This document shows, in pieces, positions 16,449 to 25,252 of a stretch of 64,000 bases of DNA. Within the stretch, counting starts at the first letter, position 1, and each line of letters opens with the position of its first letter. The notes under the pieces are model-generated. The model made no database searches, was not told where the DNA came from, and saw nothing but the letters and a program-made list of their open reading frames with translations. Source of the stretch: Hymenobacter swuensis DY53 (lineage in GTDB: Bacteria > Bacteroidota > Bacteroidia > Cytophagales > Hymenobacteraceae); the NCBI RefSeq assembly GCF_000576555.1, contig NZ_CP007145.1:1984001-2048000 (forward strand), written 5' to 3'. The position numbers and the translations under genes are program-made.

Positions 16449-16572
16449 TTAGCGCGAGAATACGGAGGCATAAGTAGTGGTACCCTACTCACCTTTTTGC
16501 GTGAGTTTCACGCGCAGGGTGGTCGTGTTCAGTTTCTCCACAAAAAAAGTGACAGTTGACATTGGGCAGGAT
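16449..16572 (-). pseudogene. Degraded 3' fragment of the lipoprotein gene found at 24.4-24.9 kb
   Basis: Reading the minus strand gives LNTTTLRVKLTQ, then KGE, a TAG stop, and in the same frame GTTTYASVFSR and TAA. The intact lipoprotein at 24436-24936 ends LNTTTLRVKLTQAGAQGTTTYTSVFSR. So the CAG codon for Gln has become TAG. A run of seven T upstream (AAAAAAA on the plus strand, 16543-16549 region) also breaks the frame between NVNCHFF and VEKLNTTT. Only about the last 40 codons remain. Confidence 0.75.
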
Positions 16573-16608
16573 AACCGGCTTTTGGCATGCAACCGTGGCA
16601 GGGTACAG

Positions 16609-17646
16609 CTACAACGCCGCCACCAACTCGCGCCAGGAATCCTGCTCCGGAATGCCAGGCTTGCGCTTCCCGAACAGCAGCAGCAGATTGTGGCCGGCCG
16701 CATCAAACAGCTCTATTGAGGTAACGATGCCGTCGGCGGTGGGCTTTTGCACGGCCCAGGCCTGCGCCACGTCGCCGAGCTTGAGGTGGAGGTTAAAATC
16801 GGGGTCGAGGACGTTAAGCCAGGGGCCGGTGGGTACAATGCGCTCCGTGAGGCCGGTATGAATCTGGATGCAGCCCCGGCTGGCCACGAACAGCATAACC
16901 GGCAACTGCTGCTCAGAAGCGGCGCGCAATGCTCGGTCAATGGCCGCTGCATCGAGCTGGCGCAGCAGCTCCGGCGGACCCAGCCGCAGGGCCTGGGTGC
17001 GACTCACCCCAAACGTACGCAGCAGCCCAAAAAACTCGTGGGTATCCTGCAAGCTGCGCCAGGCAGTCCGGAAGCCTGCCACGTCGATGGCCGCATCGTC
17101 GGCCTCCAGATCGGGAGCGGGGGCCGGCTGTGTGGTCAGGCTACTGGGCTGCTCGCCGGCGCGGAATTGCGCCACCAGCACCTCGTAGGCCGCCGCGTCG
17201 CTTTCTTCGAGTAGGTAGATTTTGTGGACGGCCTCGCCATCGGCCGCGAAAAACTGTAGGCTGCGGCGGCCGTTTTCATCCACGGCAAACCCAAACTGCC
17301 AGTGGCTGATAAATAGGCGCAGGTCAATGTCCTCGCCCAGCACCAGCCCCACGTGCCCGTTGAAGGAGACGTTTTCGTACCGGCCCTTACGCTCGTGTAC
17401 CACGCTGTCGTTGCGGGTGAGGGCCATTACGCGGCCCAGCGTGGGCACCTGTTTGAGCAACTCCCGAAAGTCGCCGCGCAGAAACGTGACGGGAGAATCA
17501 GCCTGGCCGGTGCAGCGCGTGGCCAACAAGGCGGCCTCACTAGTGCCCAAGGTCCGGGCAGCGTCGCGGATGCGGCTTTGCGGGTTTTCCTGTTGGTACG
17601 TGAGCCAGCGTGTGGCCAGCGAAGGAGAATCGGTGAGAATTTCCAT
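16609..17646 (-). CDS. hmuS: Hemin-degrading factor HmuS/HemS
   Basis: 345 aa, ATG at 17646. Two tandem HemS-type repeats (about 40-165 and 195-335) as in the full-length family; motifs NDSVVHERKGRYENV, VGLVLGEDIDLRLFISHWQFGFAV and ISHW-type heme-pocket residues are seen, with the matching second-half stretch FVASRGCIQIHTGLTERI and WLNVLDPDFNLHL. The protein binds heme in the cytoplasm and delivers or degrades it. Last gene of the heme-uptake operon, 42 bp after the ATPase gene. Confidence 0.92.
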   Translation of the reverse strand: MEILTDSPSLATRWLTYQQENPQSRIRDAARTLGTSEAALLATRCTGQADSPVTFLRGDFRELLKQVPTLGRVMALTRNDSVVHERKGRYENVSFNGHVGLVLGEDIDLRLFISHWQFGFAVDENGRRSLQFFAADGEAVHKIYLLEESDAAAYEVLVAQFRAGEQPSSLTTQPAPAPDLEADDAAIDVAGFRTAWRSLQDTHEFFGLLRTFGVSRTQALRLGPPELLRQLDAAAIDRALRAASEQQLPVMLFVASRGCIQIHTGLTERIVPTGPWLNVLDPDFNLHLKLGDVAQAWAVQKPTADGIVTSIELFDAAGHNLLLLFGKRKPGIPEQDSWRELVAAL

Positions 17647-17688
17647 GAGGGAAAAAGAAGATGAACTACGTGGAAAGAAAAGATGAGC

Positions 17689-18474
17689 CTAGTGTCTTAC
17701 GCGCGGGCAGGGCACAATGAGCGGACAGCTGAGGCTAGGGTGCGGCAGCAACTGTACCTCCAGCTGAAACGCGTGGTGAATGTTCTCACAGGTCAATACC
17801 TGATCCGGAGCCCCGTAGGCCACGGGCCGGCTCTGGTGTAGTAGCAGCAGGCGGTCGGCGTACTGGGCGGCTAGGTTCAGGTCGTGGAGCACGGCTACCA
17901 CCCCGAATCCCCGTGCCACTAGGCCACGGGCAATATCGAGGGTGTGGTGCTGATGGTGGAGGTCGAGGCCGGTGAGGGGCTCATCGAGCAGTAAAAAGCC
18001 GTTGGTTGCCTCCCATACCTGGGCCAGCACTCGCGCCAGCTGGGCCCGCTGCTGCTCCCCGCCCGAAAGCGTGGGGTAGCAGCGGGCCGCCAGCTCCGAG
18101 AGGCCCACCGTACTCAGGGCCGCCTCCACAATCCAGTGGTCGAGGGCGGAAGGTGACCCCTGGAAGTGCGGGTAGCGGCCCATCATCACCAGCTCGGCCA
18201 CCGGGAAGGCCAAGGCCAGCGTGTGCTGCTGGGTAAGGATGGCTCGCTGCCGGGCCAGGGCGGCGGGGGAGTGCTGGGCCAGTGCCTGCCCTTCAAACCG
18301 GACGTGGCCGTCGGTCGGGAGCAGGTCGCCGCTGAGCAGGCGTAGCAGCGTGGACTTACCTGCCCCGTTGGCGCCTACCACGGCCAGCAGCTCGCCCGGC
18401 CGGGCCCGGAAGGAAACCTCTTGCAGCAGGGTTTTTCGTCCGGTCTGGTACGTCAGATCTTCAACGTCGAACAT
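17689..18474 (-). CDS. hmuV: Heme ABC transporter ATP-binding protein HmuV
   Basis: 261 aa from ATG 18474 (MFDVEDLTYQTGRKTLL); the longer frame to 18528 overlaps nothing but lacks conservation. Walker A GANGAGKSTLL, signature LSGGEQQRAQLARVLAQ, Walker B GFLLLDEPLTGLD and the H-loop VLHDLN are all intact. Energises heme import with the permease encoded just upstream (95 bp). The family resemblance is to FecE/BtuD/HmuV-type ATPases. Confidence 0.95.
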   Translation of the reverse strand: MFDVEDLTYQTGRKTLLQEVSFRARPGELLAVVGANGAGKSTLLRLLSGDLLPTDGHVRFEGQALAQHSPAALARQRAILTQQHTLALAFPVAELVMMGRYPHFQGSPSALDHWIVEAALSTVGLSELAARCYPTLSGGEQQRAQLARVLAQVWEATNGFLLLDEPLTGLDLHHQHHTLDIARGLVARGFGVVAVLHDLNLAAQYADRLLLLHQSRPVAYGAPDQVLTCENIHHAFQLEVQLLPHPSLSCPLIVPCPRVRH

Positions 18475-18569
18475 ATAAGGAAAGGAATAGGGCAAAGAAT
18501 GTTCAGCCTCAGCCTGGAAGCGTGACAAGCGGACGGGAGCAGGAGAAAAAGGAGCAAAGCCGGACGCTG

Positions 18570-19715
18570 TCAGCCCGGCCGGAGCTGTCGTTGGCGCAGC
18601 AGAATCCAGAGGAAGACCGGGGCCCCGAGCAGGGCGGTGAGGATGCCGATGGGTAGCTCGGCCGGAGCCACCACGGTGCGAGCCAACGTATCGGCCAACA
18701 CCAGCACCGAGGCCCCACCCAACGCCGAGCCGGGCAGCACCCGGCGGTTATCGGGGCCGGCCACCAGGCGGATCAGGTGGGGCACCAGCAGCCCGATAAA
18801 GCCGATGATTCCTACCACGGCCACGCTCGCGCCCACAGCCAGAGTCGCCAGCCCAATCAACTGGCGCTTGAGGCGGGCCACGGGCAGGCCGAGGTGGCTG
18901 GCCTGCTCTTCGCCCAGGGCCAGCAGATTCAGCGGTTTACCCAGGCGCGGCAGCCACAGCAGCGGCAGCCCCAGAAACGGCAGCAGCCGCAACACCGTGG
19001 GCCAGGAAGCCCCGCCCAGGCTACCCAGTTCCCAGAACGTAATGCTCCGCAGCTGTTCATCGGTAGCCACGTAGGTAAGCAGGCCCGTTAAGGCCCCAGT
19101 GAGGGCATTGATGGCCATGCCAACCAGCAGCATCGTGGCTATTACCGTGCGCCCGGTCTCCCGCGAAATGCGGTACACCAGCAGCGTAGTGCCGCAGGCC
19201 CCGGCAAAGGCTACTGTGGGCAGCAGGTAGAACCCCAGGGCCTCGCGCACCACCGCCAGACCCGCAAACAAAGCCACTAGCTTCACTTCCAGAACAATCG
19301 TGCCCACGGCCGCCAGGGAAGCTCCCGACGAAATGCCAATCAGGCCGGCATCGGCCAGGGGGTTGCGGAACAGGCCCTGCATGCTGGCACCGGCCAGGCC
19401 CAGGGCCGCGCCCACCAGCACCCCCAGGCACACCCGGGGCAGCCGGATGGCCCAGAGCACGGCCTCCTGCTGGGGCTCGAATGCAAAGCCGGTACTCAGG
19501 CCTAGCTTGTGCAGCAGAATACCCAGTAGGGCCGACACTGGAATCGGTACGGCGCCGGCTTCCGTACCCGCTACCACCGCCACCAGCAGCAGCACCAGCA
19601 GCGCGGGCAGCAGCAGGCGTTGCCGCCGGGGCATGGGAGTAGTGTGCCGCGCCGGTTGGGGAGGTAGTGTAGTTGGCGCGGCGGCAATGGGCAGAGGTTG
19701 GGTTAGGGTTGTCAT
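18570..19715 (-). CDS. hmuU: Heme ABC transporter permease HmuU (FecCD family)
   Basis: 381 aa, ATG at 19715. An extended N-terminal cytoplasmic stretch rich in Pro/Ala (1-32) precedes about ten transmembrane helices of the FecCD/BtuC fold. LRLPRVCLGVLVGAALGLAGASMQGLFRNPLADAGLIGISSGA is not quoted in full here but its parts (residues about 92-135) are the hallmark of the family; GFIGLLVPHLIR (about 310-322) is the second. Inner-membrane channel for heme. Starts 12 bp after hmuT, so certainly one operon. Confidence 0.95.
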   Translation of the reverse strand: MTTLTQPLPIAAAPTTLPPQPARHTTPMPRRQRLLLPALLVLLLVAVVAGTEAGAVPIPVSALLGILLHKLGLSTGFAFEPQQEAVLWAIRLPRVCLGVLVGAALGLAGASMQGLFRNPLADAGLIGISSGASLAAVGTIVLEVKLVALFAGLAVVREALGFYLLPTVAFAGACGTTLLVYRISRETGRTVIATMLLVGMAINALTGALTGLLTYVATDEQLRSITFWELGSLGGASWPTVLRLLPFLGLPLLWLPRLGKPLNLLALGEEQASHLGLPVARLKRQLIGLATLAVGASVAVVGIIGFIGLLVPHLIRLVAGPDNRRVLPGSALGGASVLVLADTLARTVVAPAELPIGILTALLGAPVFLWILLRQRQLRPG

Positions 19716-19727
19716 GCGAAAGGAAAG

Positions 19728-20561
19728 CTAGTGCAGCTTGCGGGCCAGCTCGGCCGTGGCCTGGCCCAGGCGCGGCCCGAAACCGGTGAGCAGCTGCCCG
19801 TCCATTTCCACCACGCGGCCGGTGCGGCCCGCCGTGGTCTGGGCTACGCCCGGAATCTGGAGCAGGCCTGTTTTGCCGCCCAGGCTGGCCAGGCCGCTGT
19901 CGAAAAGCAGCAGCACATCGGGGTTGGCGGCCACCAGAGCTTCAGCGGTCAGGGGCTTGAAGTCGGAGAAGCCCACGGCGGCATTGCGGGCTCCGGCCAG
20001 CTGCATGATTTTCTCCACCGAAGTGCCCTGGCCCGCCACCATCAGCGTGCCCGCACCCCGGGCATAGATGAACAGCACTTTGGGAGCCGCCGCCGGTTTC
20101 TGCACCTTCGCCAGCTCAGCATCCAGCCGGGCCGTGACGGCGGGCACCCGAGCTGACGCCCCGAACGTGGCGGCTACGTCCTGAATCAGCTGCCGGGTAC
20201 CGGCGGCGGAACAGTCTTGCCGGAACAGATGCACCGGTACGCCGGCTGCCCTAAGCTGGGCGGCCACTTCCGGCTTCAGCGACTCAGTAGTGCCCACTAC
20301 CAGCGTGGGGCTCAGGGCCAGTACGCCCTCGGCGGAAATGTTGCGGGTGTGGCCCACCTTCGGCAGTTTGGCCAAAGCCTCCGGGTATGTACTGGTAACA
20401 TCCACGCCCACCAGCTGCGGCTGACGGCCCAACGCACAGATAATTTCGCTGATGGTGCCGTTGAGCGACACGATGCGGGGTGTGGTAGCCCCTACGGCCC
20501 GGCTACTCACCAGGAGGGACAGCAGCAGGCCAGAAAGCAGGAAAGAACGAAAGTAGTACAT
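19728..20561 (-). CDS. hmuT: Periplasmic heme-binding protein HmuT
   Basis: 277 aa, ATG at 20561. Signal peptide 1-25 (ends RAVGA). Cluster-type periplasmic-binding fold with RIVSLNGTISEIICALG, VGVDVTSTYP and KLPKVGHTRNISAEGVLAL, closely following the HmuT/ChuT pattern; the conserved Tyr in TSTYP is the likely heme ligand. Lacks a lipobox, so soluble in the periplasm. Accepts heme from the receptor HmuR and hands it to HmuUV. Confidence 0.93.
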   Translation of the reverse strand: MYYFRSFLLSGLLLSLLVSSRAVGATTPRIVSLNGTISEIICALGRQPQLVGVDVTSTYPEALAKLPKVGHTRNISAEGVLALSPTLVVGTTESLKPEVAAQLRAAGVPVHLFRQDCSAAGTRQLIQDVAATFGASARVPAVTARLDAELAKVQKPAAAPKVLFIYARGAGTLMVAGQGTSVEKIMQLAGARNAAVGFSDFKPLTAEALVAANPDVLLLFDSGLASLGGKTGLLQIPGVAQTTAGRTGRVVEMDGQLLTGFGPRLGQATAELARKLH

Positions 20562-20741
20562 GTGTCAGGAAGGATGAGTTGCCGTTTTTGCGTTGCAGTA
20601 AGTTGATTTTGAGCGCGCCTGAAACGGCTGGCTGCTTAATCTGCAACCGGTGACCCGTAACGGCTAAGTTGTGCCGACAGCAAACGGCCCGACGGGCAAC
20701 CATGCTCCGTTGCCGCGTGGCGCGGGCCGTTTGCGCCGGAC

Positions 20742-21383
20742 TTATTTCAGGTTTGTGGAGCCGTCGGGCTGGTACACGTAGCGGAAGGTGTAGTAGCCGC
20801 TGGGCTCGGTGCCGACGGGCGTGGCGGGGGCATCCTTGTAGTAGCTCACGATTTCCAGCCGGGCGTATTTGCCGGTGGCCGTGCGCAGCAGCAGCACCCG
20901 GCCGGCAATGGGCGCCACAACGTGGGTGGTGGAGTTGTAGGAATACCAGCCGTTGCCGGAGCCGGTTTTGATGGCTTTTTCCGTGGCCGTATCTACCCGA
21001 TAGCCAGTGGTTGGGGCCGTGGTTTGCTCCGCGAATAGGCCTTCCTTCACAATGGCCCCGCCCTGGCCCGGGCCGCTGCTGCCGCCGTTCACGAGGATGG
21101 TAGTGCCGCGCACGGCAATATCCCATTTGGTGGTGGCGGAATCGGTGTAGGCAACCTCACTTTTGGTGGCCAGGCTGTAGAAGGCATAGTGGCGGGGTGT
21201 GCCGGGCTGACCAGTGGTGGGGTTGACCGCGCCGGCAGCCGGAGTCAGATTCTTCGCGGTTTCAATTGATAGGTCGGCGGCGGGCTGCACGGCGGTGTCG
21301 TTGTCATCTTTCGAGCAGGCGCCGAGGCTGAGAGCGGCTCCGATCAGGGTTAGGAGTGGAAGGCGGGAGAACAGGTTAATCAT
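20742..21383 (-). CDS. hmuY: HmuY-like heme-associated lipoprotein
   Basis: 213 aa, ATG at 21383. Lipobox SLGAC with C23, so an outer-membrane or surface lipoprotein. The body matches the HmuY family: FYSLATKSEVAYTDSATTKWDIAVRGTTILVNGG (residues about 69-102) and late YYTFRYVYQPDGS. In Porphyromonas, HmuY is a hemophore that feeds HmuR; here the gene lies directly after the hmuR-like gene with a 60-bp gap, the same order. Heme-ligand residues cannot be assigned by eye. A 180-bp gap separates it from hmuT with nothing recognisable inside. Confidence 0.9.
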   Translation of the reverse strand: MINLFSRLPLLTLIGAALSLGACSKDDNDTAVQPAADLSIETAKNLTPAAGAVNPTTGQPGTPRHYAFYSLATKSEVAYTDSATTKWDIAVRGTTILVNGGSSGPGQGGAIVKEGLFAEQTTAPTTGYRVDTATEKAIKTGSGNGWYSYNSTTHVVAPIAGRVLLLRTATGKYARLEIVSYYKDAPATPVGTEPSGYYTFRYVYQPDGSTNLK

Positions 21384-21443
21384 GATGAAAAAGGGAAAAG
21401 AGGTAAATGAAGAAGGCGTAGGGAGGGGAGTAGCGAATATGTC

Positions 21444-23576
21444 CTACTGCCGGCCCAGGGCCACGCTGAGGCTGGTGTAGTAGAGGCGGCCGGGCACAGT
21501 GCTGAGATTGGCCGGATCGGTGTAATTCAGCACGTTATCGAGGCCGGCCTGCAGGATGTAGCGCTGACGCAGGGTTTTGGCGGCCGCCACGTTCCAGAGC
21601 CAGTAGCCCCGCACGTACTCGTTGGCGGCGTCCAGAATCTGGTTGCCGTTGCGGTCCTGCAGGCCGTAGCGGCCCCGGTACACGCCCCGCACGCTCCCCG
21701 ACCAGCCCCGGGCCGTATTGTCATAGAAGAGCTTCAGGTTGGCCGTGTGGCGGGAGCGGTTGAAAAGCCCCCCGTAATCGGCCCGGCTGAGGCGCACCGT
21801 TTCCAGCGTTTCCGGGTCGCGGCGGTAGAGGGAGCCGGCCGCCAGCCGGGCCAGCACGTCCCGGTCCTTCGCCAGCAGGTACTGGTAGCCACCGCTGAGC
21901 GTGAGGCCGGGCCGCAGCCGGTAGCGGGCTTCGGCCTCCATACCCTGGGTGTAAGCCCGGCTCACGTTGCGGTAAGAGTACACCGCCTGCCCGTTGGTTT
22001 TCTGCGCCACGGCGGCCGTTTCAATCAGGTCGCGCAGGTCGTTGTGGAAGAAGTTGACCGTCAGACGCAGCTTCTCGTTGGGGTCAGCCTGCAGCCCTAT
22101 GTTGTAGGCCCGGGAGCTTTCGGCAGTCAGTTGGCTGGCCTGCTCCAACAGGGCCTCATTCACGAGCGGCTGCCCGGTAGCCGGGTCCAGGGCCAATTGG
22201 CCCTGGGCCGCCAGCTGGGCCACTTTCTCCCGCACCTGGTGGGTGCCGAACACGCTGTAGCCCACGGCCGGGTTCGAGAAATTGAGGTAGAGCTGGCGGA
22301 AATCCGGGGCCCGGAAACCTCGGCCTGCCGTGGCCCGCACCGCCAGCCACGGCCGCACCTGGTAGCGCCCCGAGAGCTTGGGACTGAGCTGGCTCTGGTA
22401 CTGGCTGTGTCCATCGAACCGGGCCCCGGCCACCAGGTTCAGGCCCGGCAGCGGCGTCCAGTCGTCCTGCACGTAGCCGTAGCCGGAACGCATCTGCTGG
22501 CGCTGGTCGTAGCGGGTAGCTTCCACGGCTTCCAGCAGGTAGCCGCCGCCCACCGTGAGGGTATGATTGGGGTGTAGCCGCCAGTCGAGCTGGGCTTCGG
22601 GCCGCGTGAAGGTCTGGTGGAAGTAGCTCGCGTCGTAGGGCGCACCGTCGGCCGCGTAGGTGTAATTTTCCCGAGTACGGTAGCTGGCATGGTAGAAGCG
22701 CAGCGTGCCCAACAGCTTATCCGAAAAACTGCGCGTGAGTGAAGGGTTCAGACTGAAATCCTGCTGCCGGGCCGCCAGCCGGACTTGCGCCTTCTGGCCA
22801 TTTCCCCCACTGATAGTAAGGGTATTGGTCTGTTTTTCAACAAAATGCCGTCCCGATGTACTCAGCGTCGTTTTGTCATCCAGGCGGTACGTCACCCGGC
22901 TCTGACCGGTGTAGCTGGCGAAGGGCGGCACGGTGGCCTCGCCGGTGGCCGGCTGTAGCGAGTAGCCTGCCGAGCTGTACCGATTGCCGAAGAACGTCAG
23001 GCCTAGCCGGTTGTGCTGGTAGTTGAAAGTGCCGCCCGCATCGGTGGTGCGGTTAGTGCCGTAGCGCAGGCGTACCTCACCCCGGGTGCCAGCCTGGGGC
23101 TTCTGGGTGATGATGTTGACCACGCCCGCTAGCGCCTCCGAGCCCCACAGCGCCGAGGCCGGTCCCTTCACCACTTCTACCCGCTCAATGTTGCCTACTG
23201 CCACCCGCGAGAGTTCCAGCGTGCCTGCCGTGCGGCCAATCAGCGGCTCCCCGTCCACCAGAATCAGGGTGTATTCGGGGTTGAGGCCCTGTAGCTGCAC
23301 GCCGCGCCCGTGGTCGGCTACGATGGTGAGGCCAGTTTGCTCGCCCAGCACATCGGTCAGGCGCACGGCTCCCATCGTCCGGATCTGCGCCTTGCTCACC
23401 ACCGTCACCGGAATGGGCACCTCCGTCAGCGCCTTCTCGGTGCGGGTAGCCGTCACGACTACTTCTCGCAGCTGGAGCCGGTAGGCACTGGTATCGGCCG
23501 CAGCTTGCTGAGCCTGGCCCGGCAGGGCCGCATACAGCAGCGTAATTCCGAAAGTGGTGAACAGAAGCAGACGCAT
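21444..23576 (-). CDS. hmuR: TonB-dependent heme receptor (HmuR-like)
   Basis: 710 aa, ATG at 23576. Signal peptide 1-22 (ends GQAQ); TonB-box region EVVVTATRTEKALTEVPIPVTVV at 36-60; plug about 45-150 with VNIITQKPQAG; 22-strand barrel to the C-terminal VALGRQ. Carries the FRAP box and a nearby NP motif (FRAPDFRQLYLNFSNPAVGY, about residues 420-440), the signature of heme/hemoglobin receptors such as HmuR and HemR. First gene of the operon hmuR-Y-T-U-V-S. Two 19-bp palindromes lie 59-136 bp upstream of the start and probably mediate iron control. Confidence 0.94.
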   Translation of the reverse strand: MRLLLFTTFGITLLYAALPGQAQQAAADTSAYRLQLREVVVTATRTEKALTEVPIPVTVVSKAQIRTMGAVRLTDVLGEQTGLTIVADHGRGVQLQGLNPEYTLILVDGEPLIGRTAGTLELSRVAVGNIERVEVVKGPASALWGSEALAGVVNIITQKPQAGTRGEVRLRYGTNRTTDAGGTFNYQHNRLGLTFFGNRYSSAGYSLQPATGEATVPPFASYTGQSRVTYRLDDKTTLSTSGRHFVEKQTNTLTISGGNGQKAQVRLAARQQDFSLNPSLTRSFSDKLLGTLRFYHASYRTRENYTYAADGAPYDASYFHQTFTRPEAQLDWRLHPNHTLTVGGGYLLEAVEATRYDQRQQMRSGYGYVQDDWTPLPGLNLVAGARFDGHSQYQSQLSPKLSGRYQVRPWLAVRATAGRGFRAPDFRQLYLNFSNPAVGYSVFGTHQVREKVAQLAAQGQLALDPATGQPLVNEALLEQASQLTAESSRAYNIGLQADPNEKLRLTVNFFHNDLRDLIETAAVAQKTNGQAVYSYRNVSRAYTQGMEAEARYRLRPGLTLSGGYQYLLAKDRDVLARLAAGSLYRRDPETLETVRLSRADYGGLFNRSRHTANLKLFYDNTARGWSGSVRGVYRGRYGLQDRNGNQILDAANEYVRGYWLWNVAAAKTLRQRYILQAGLDNVLNYTDPANLSTVPGRLYYTSLSVALGRQ

Positions 23577-23634
23577 TTGCCAGTGGAATGCTGCCCAGTG
23601 CTGATAGTCAGCGACCCTGAGCAGATGATTTATT

Positions 23635-23712
23635 GTTTAGATATATTCTAAACAGTGGCAAATGTATCGACCCAACTTGATGACGCAACCTTTATTTAGA
23701 ATAATTTTAAAT
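23635..23712 (-). promoter_or_regulatory. Two 19-bp palindromes upstream of the heme operon
   Basis: 23635-23653 is a perfect palindrome, GTTTAGA-TATAT-TCTAAAC; 23694-23712 is an imperfect copy, ATTTAGA-ATAAT-TTTAAAT. Two further copies precede the receptor gene at 1.6 kb and none was seen by eye before the receptor at 33.3 kb. Likely operators of an iron-responsive DtxR/IdeR- or Fur-type repressor (inference). Confidence 0.66.
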
Positions 23713-23822
23713 AAACTTGCTTTTACTGGATTATGTCTTCTACTTTCACCAATAATAGACCGGATCAGGTCCGCTTCGTGATTCGCAAATCGTGAAGGAA
23801 TGCTTCTAAACCGTGTTTTTGT

Positions 23823-24362
23823 ATGCGTAAGCACAACGGCATGCGCCCCCAGGATATCGTAGTGCTCCTCCGAATTCTGACGCTCCCTTCTGCTCCCTGG
23901 CAGGGTAAAGACTTGGCTGCCGCGCTGCTGATAAGCCCCGCCGAAATTTCCGATGCGCTGCGCCGCTGCCAGTATGCCCGCTTGCTCCAGCCCGATGGCC
24001 GTACGGTACAGCGGCAGGCGGTGCTGCGCTTTTTACGCTATGGCTTGCCCTACGTATTTCCGGCGCACCCGGCGGGTTTCGTGCAGGGCCTGCCCACGGC
24101 CTGGAGCCAACTGCCGCAATTGCCGCCGCCGCCCGGGAGCCCGCCGCCCACCTACGTGTGGCCCGATGCGGCCGGTACCACCTGGGGCCTGGCTGTGAGC
24201 CCGCTTTACGCCACCCTGCCCGAATCTGCCCGCCAGAATGCTGCCTGGCACCAGCTGCTGGCCTCAGTGGACGTGCTTCGGCTGGGGACAGGCCCGCAAC
24301 GCCAAGCGGCGCATCAGTTCCTCTGCGAAGAACTACGCCGCGTAAGTGAGTTGCAGGTATAA
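23823..24362 (+). CDS. Winged-helix DNA-binding protein of unknown role
   Basis: 179 aa; ATG at 23823, though the ATG at 23841 (MRPQDIVVLLRILTL) may be the true start because relatives begin there. The N-terminal 65 residues form an HTH: KDLAAALLISPAEISDALRRCQYARLLQPDGRTVQ. The middle holds FLRYGLPYVFPAHPAGFVQGLPTAW and YVWPDAAG, then VSPLYATLPESARQN and a helical end. This pattern is known from a widespread uncharacterised family often sited next to toxin-like nucleotidyltransferases; none is present here. Divergent from the heme operon, sharing its control region. Confidence 0.75.
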   Translation: MRKHNGMRPQDIVVLLRILTLPSAPWQGKDLAAALLISPAEISDALRRCQYARLLQPDGRTVQRQAVLRFLRYGLPYVFPAHPAGFVQGLPTAWSQLPQLPPPPGSPPPTYVWPDAAGTTWGLAVSPLYATLPESARQNAAWHQLLASVDVLRLGTGPQRQAAHQFLCEELRRVSELQV

Positions 24363-24373
24363 CCCGATTAACA

Positions 24374-24409
24374 ACAAAACGCCCAACCGGTGCCGGTTGG
24401 GCGTTTTGT
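24374..24409. terminator. Bidirectional terminator
   Basis: 17-bp perfect arms (24374-24390 and 24393-24409) around a 2-bp centre, with ACAAAA / TTTTGT tails, between convergent genes ending at 24362 and 24436. Strong candidate for termination in both directions. Confidence 0.85.
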
Positions 24410-24435
24410 TTGAACAGTGGGAACGTCGGGGCGGA

Positions 24436-24936
24436 TTATCGCGAGAAAACCGACGTGTAGGTAGTGGTGCCCTGGGCACCGGCCTGGGTAAGTTTCACCC
24501 GCAGCGTAGTGGTGTTAAGCTCTTCCACGAAGAAATGACGCGTTACGTTGGGCTGGCTCACGGTAAGGGAGTCACCGTTCAGCTTCCAGGAACCGGTGAG
24601 CTGCTGGGGAGCTTCGGCGTAGGCTTTCTCGGCGGCTTCGTCCAGCACGTAGCTGCCATCGGCCTTGAAGGTGTGCTGATTGTCGCGCTGGGCGGCTTTC
24701 ATACGGGGTAATATATCGACGGCCGGAGCGGCGGCGGTGCCGGGAGTAGCACTGGCCAGCGTGAGGCTGGTCAGGTGCCAAGGGCCGGCGGCCAGCAACT
24801 CAGGTTTCGATTGGGCATTTGCAGCGGCAGCTGCCACTTCCTGGGCGGGGTCCTTTATCTCCTCAATCTCTTTCTCGCAGGAGGCAAACACAAGGGTGCT
24901 AGCCAACAGGCTCAGGAATACGGGCAGTTTCTTCAT
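24436..24936 (-). CDS. Lipocalin-like lipoprotein, function unknown
   Basis: 166 aa from ATG 24936 (MKKLPVFLSLLASTLVFASC gives a lipoprotein signal with C20). After a Glu/Ala-rich linker (21-47) comes a beta-rich domain starting LLAAGPWHLTSLTL and containing FKADGSYVLDEAAEKAYAEA, GSWKLNGDSLTV and LNTTTLRVKLTQ, the pattern of the Bacteroidota lipocalin-like (DUF4923/lipocalin_5-like) lipoproteins. A broken copy of its 3' end lies at 16449-16572. Ligand unknown. Confidence 0.78.
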   Translation of the reverse strand: MKKLPVFLSLLASTLVFASCEKEIEEIKDPAQEVAAAAANAQSKPELLAAGPWHLTSLTLASATPGTAAAPAVDILPRMKAAQRDNQHTFKADGSYVLDEAAEKAYAEAPQQLTGSWKLNGDSLTVSQPNVTRHFFVEELNTTTLRVKLTQAGAQGTTTYTSVFSR

Positions 24937-25252
24937 GAAAACGGTTTTTGGTGAATGTGCAACAACACGCTTTTCGGCGTAGTACTTCTGCGGCATGTGC
25001 CTCACAGTTAAACGTCCAACTTCTCTACTACTCAGGCTGCCTGATGACTGCCGTTGTGCAAATCTAACTAATTATAAATCGTACTGGTTCAGGTGGTTGC
25101 AAAATTTGGTCGTTTCTTCCAACGATGTATCTGAGAAGTACTATAAATGATGTATTTTCTTGATTATTTGACAGTTAAATCCTTTTAAAACAAAATACCC
25201 CGACTATTTACCAAGTCGGGGCAGTAGTTTAGCTAATAGGACTATTCTTCTG
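24937..25252. other. AT-rich intergenic stretch
   Basis: 316 bp between the lipoprotein start and the end of the glycosylase gene. It is markedly AT-rich around 25060-25200 and holds the hairpin at 25198-25221 for the glycosylase gene's upstream neighbour on the minus strand. No open frame of note, no RNA gene recognised. The lipoprotein promoter is presumably here, but no clear -33/-7 pair could be fixed. Confidence 0.4.
25198..25221 (-). terminator. Terminator after the Fpg/Nei gene
   Basis: 8-bp GC-rich arms CCCCGACT / AGTCGGGG with an 8-bp loop; on the minus strand the stem is followed by TATTTTG. Located 31 bp after the stop codon at 25253. Confidence 0.7.

Noticed and set aside
14867..16477. 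536-codon frame overlapping the radical SAM gene in another frame
   Set aside because: Arg/Pro/Ala-rich shadow translation that crosses the clear gene boundaries.
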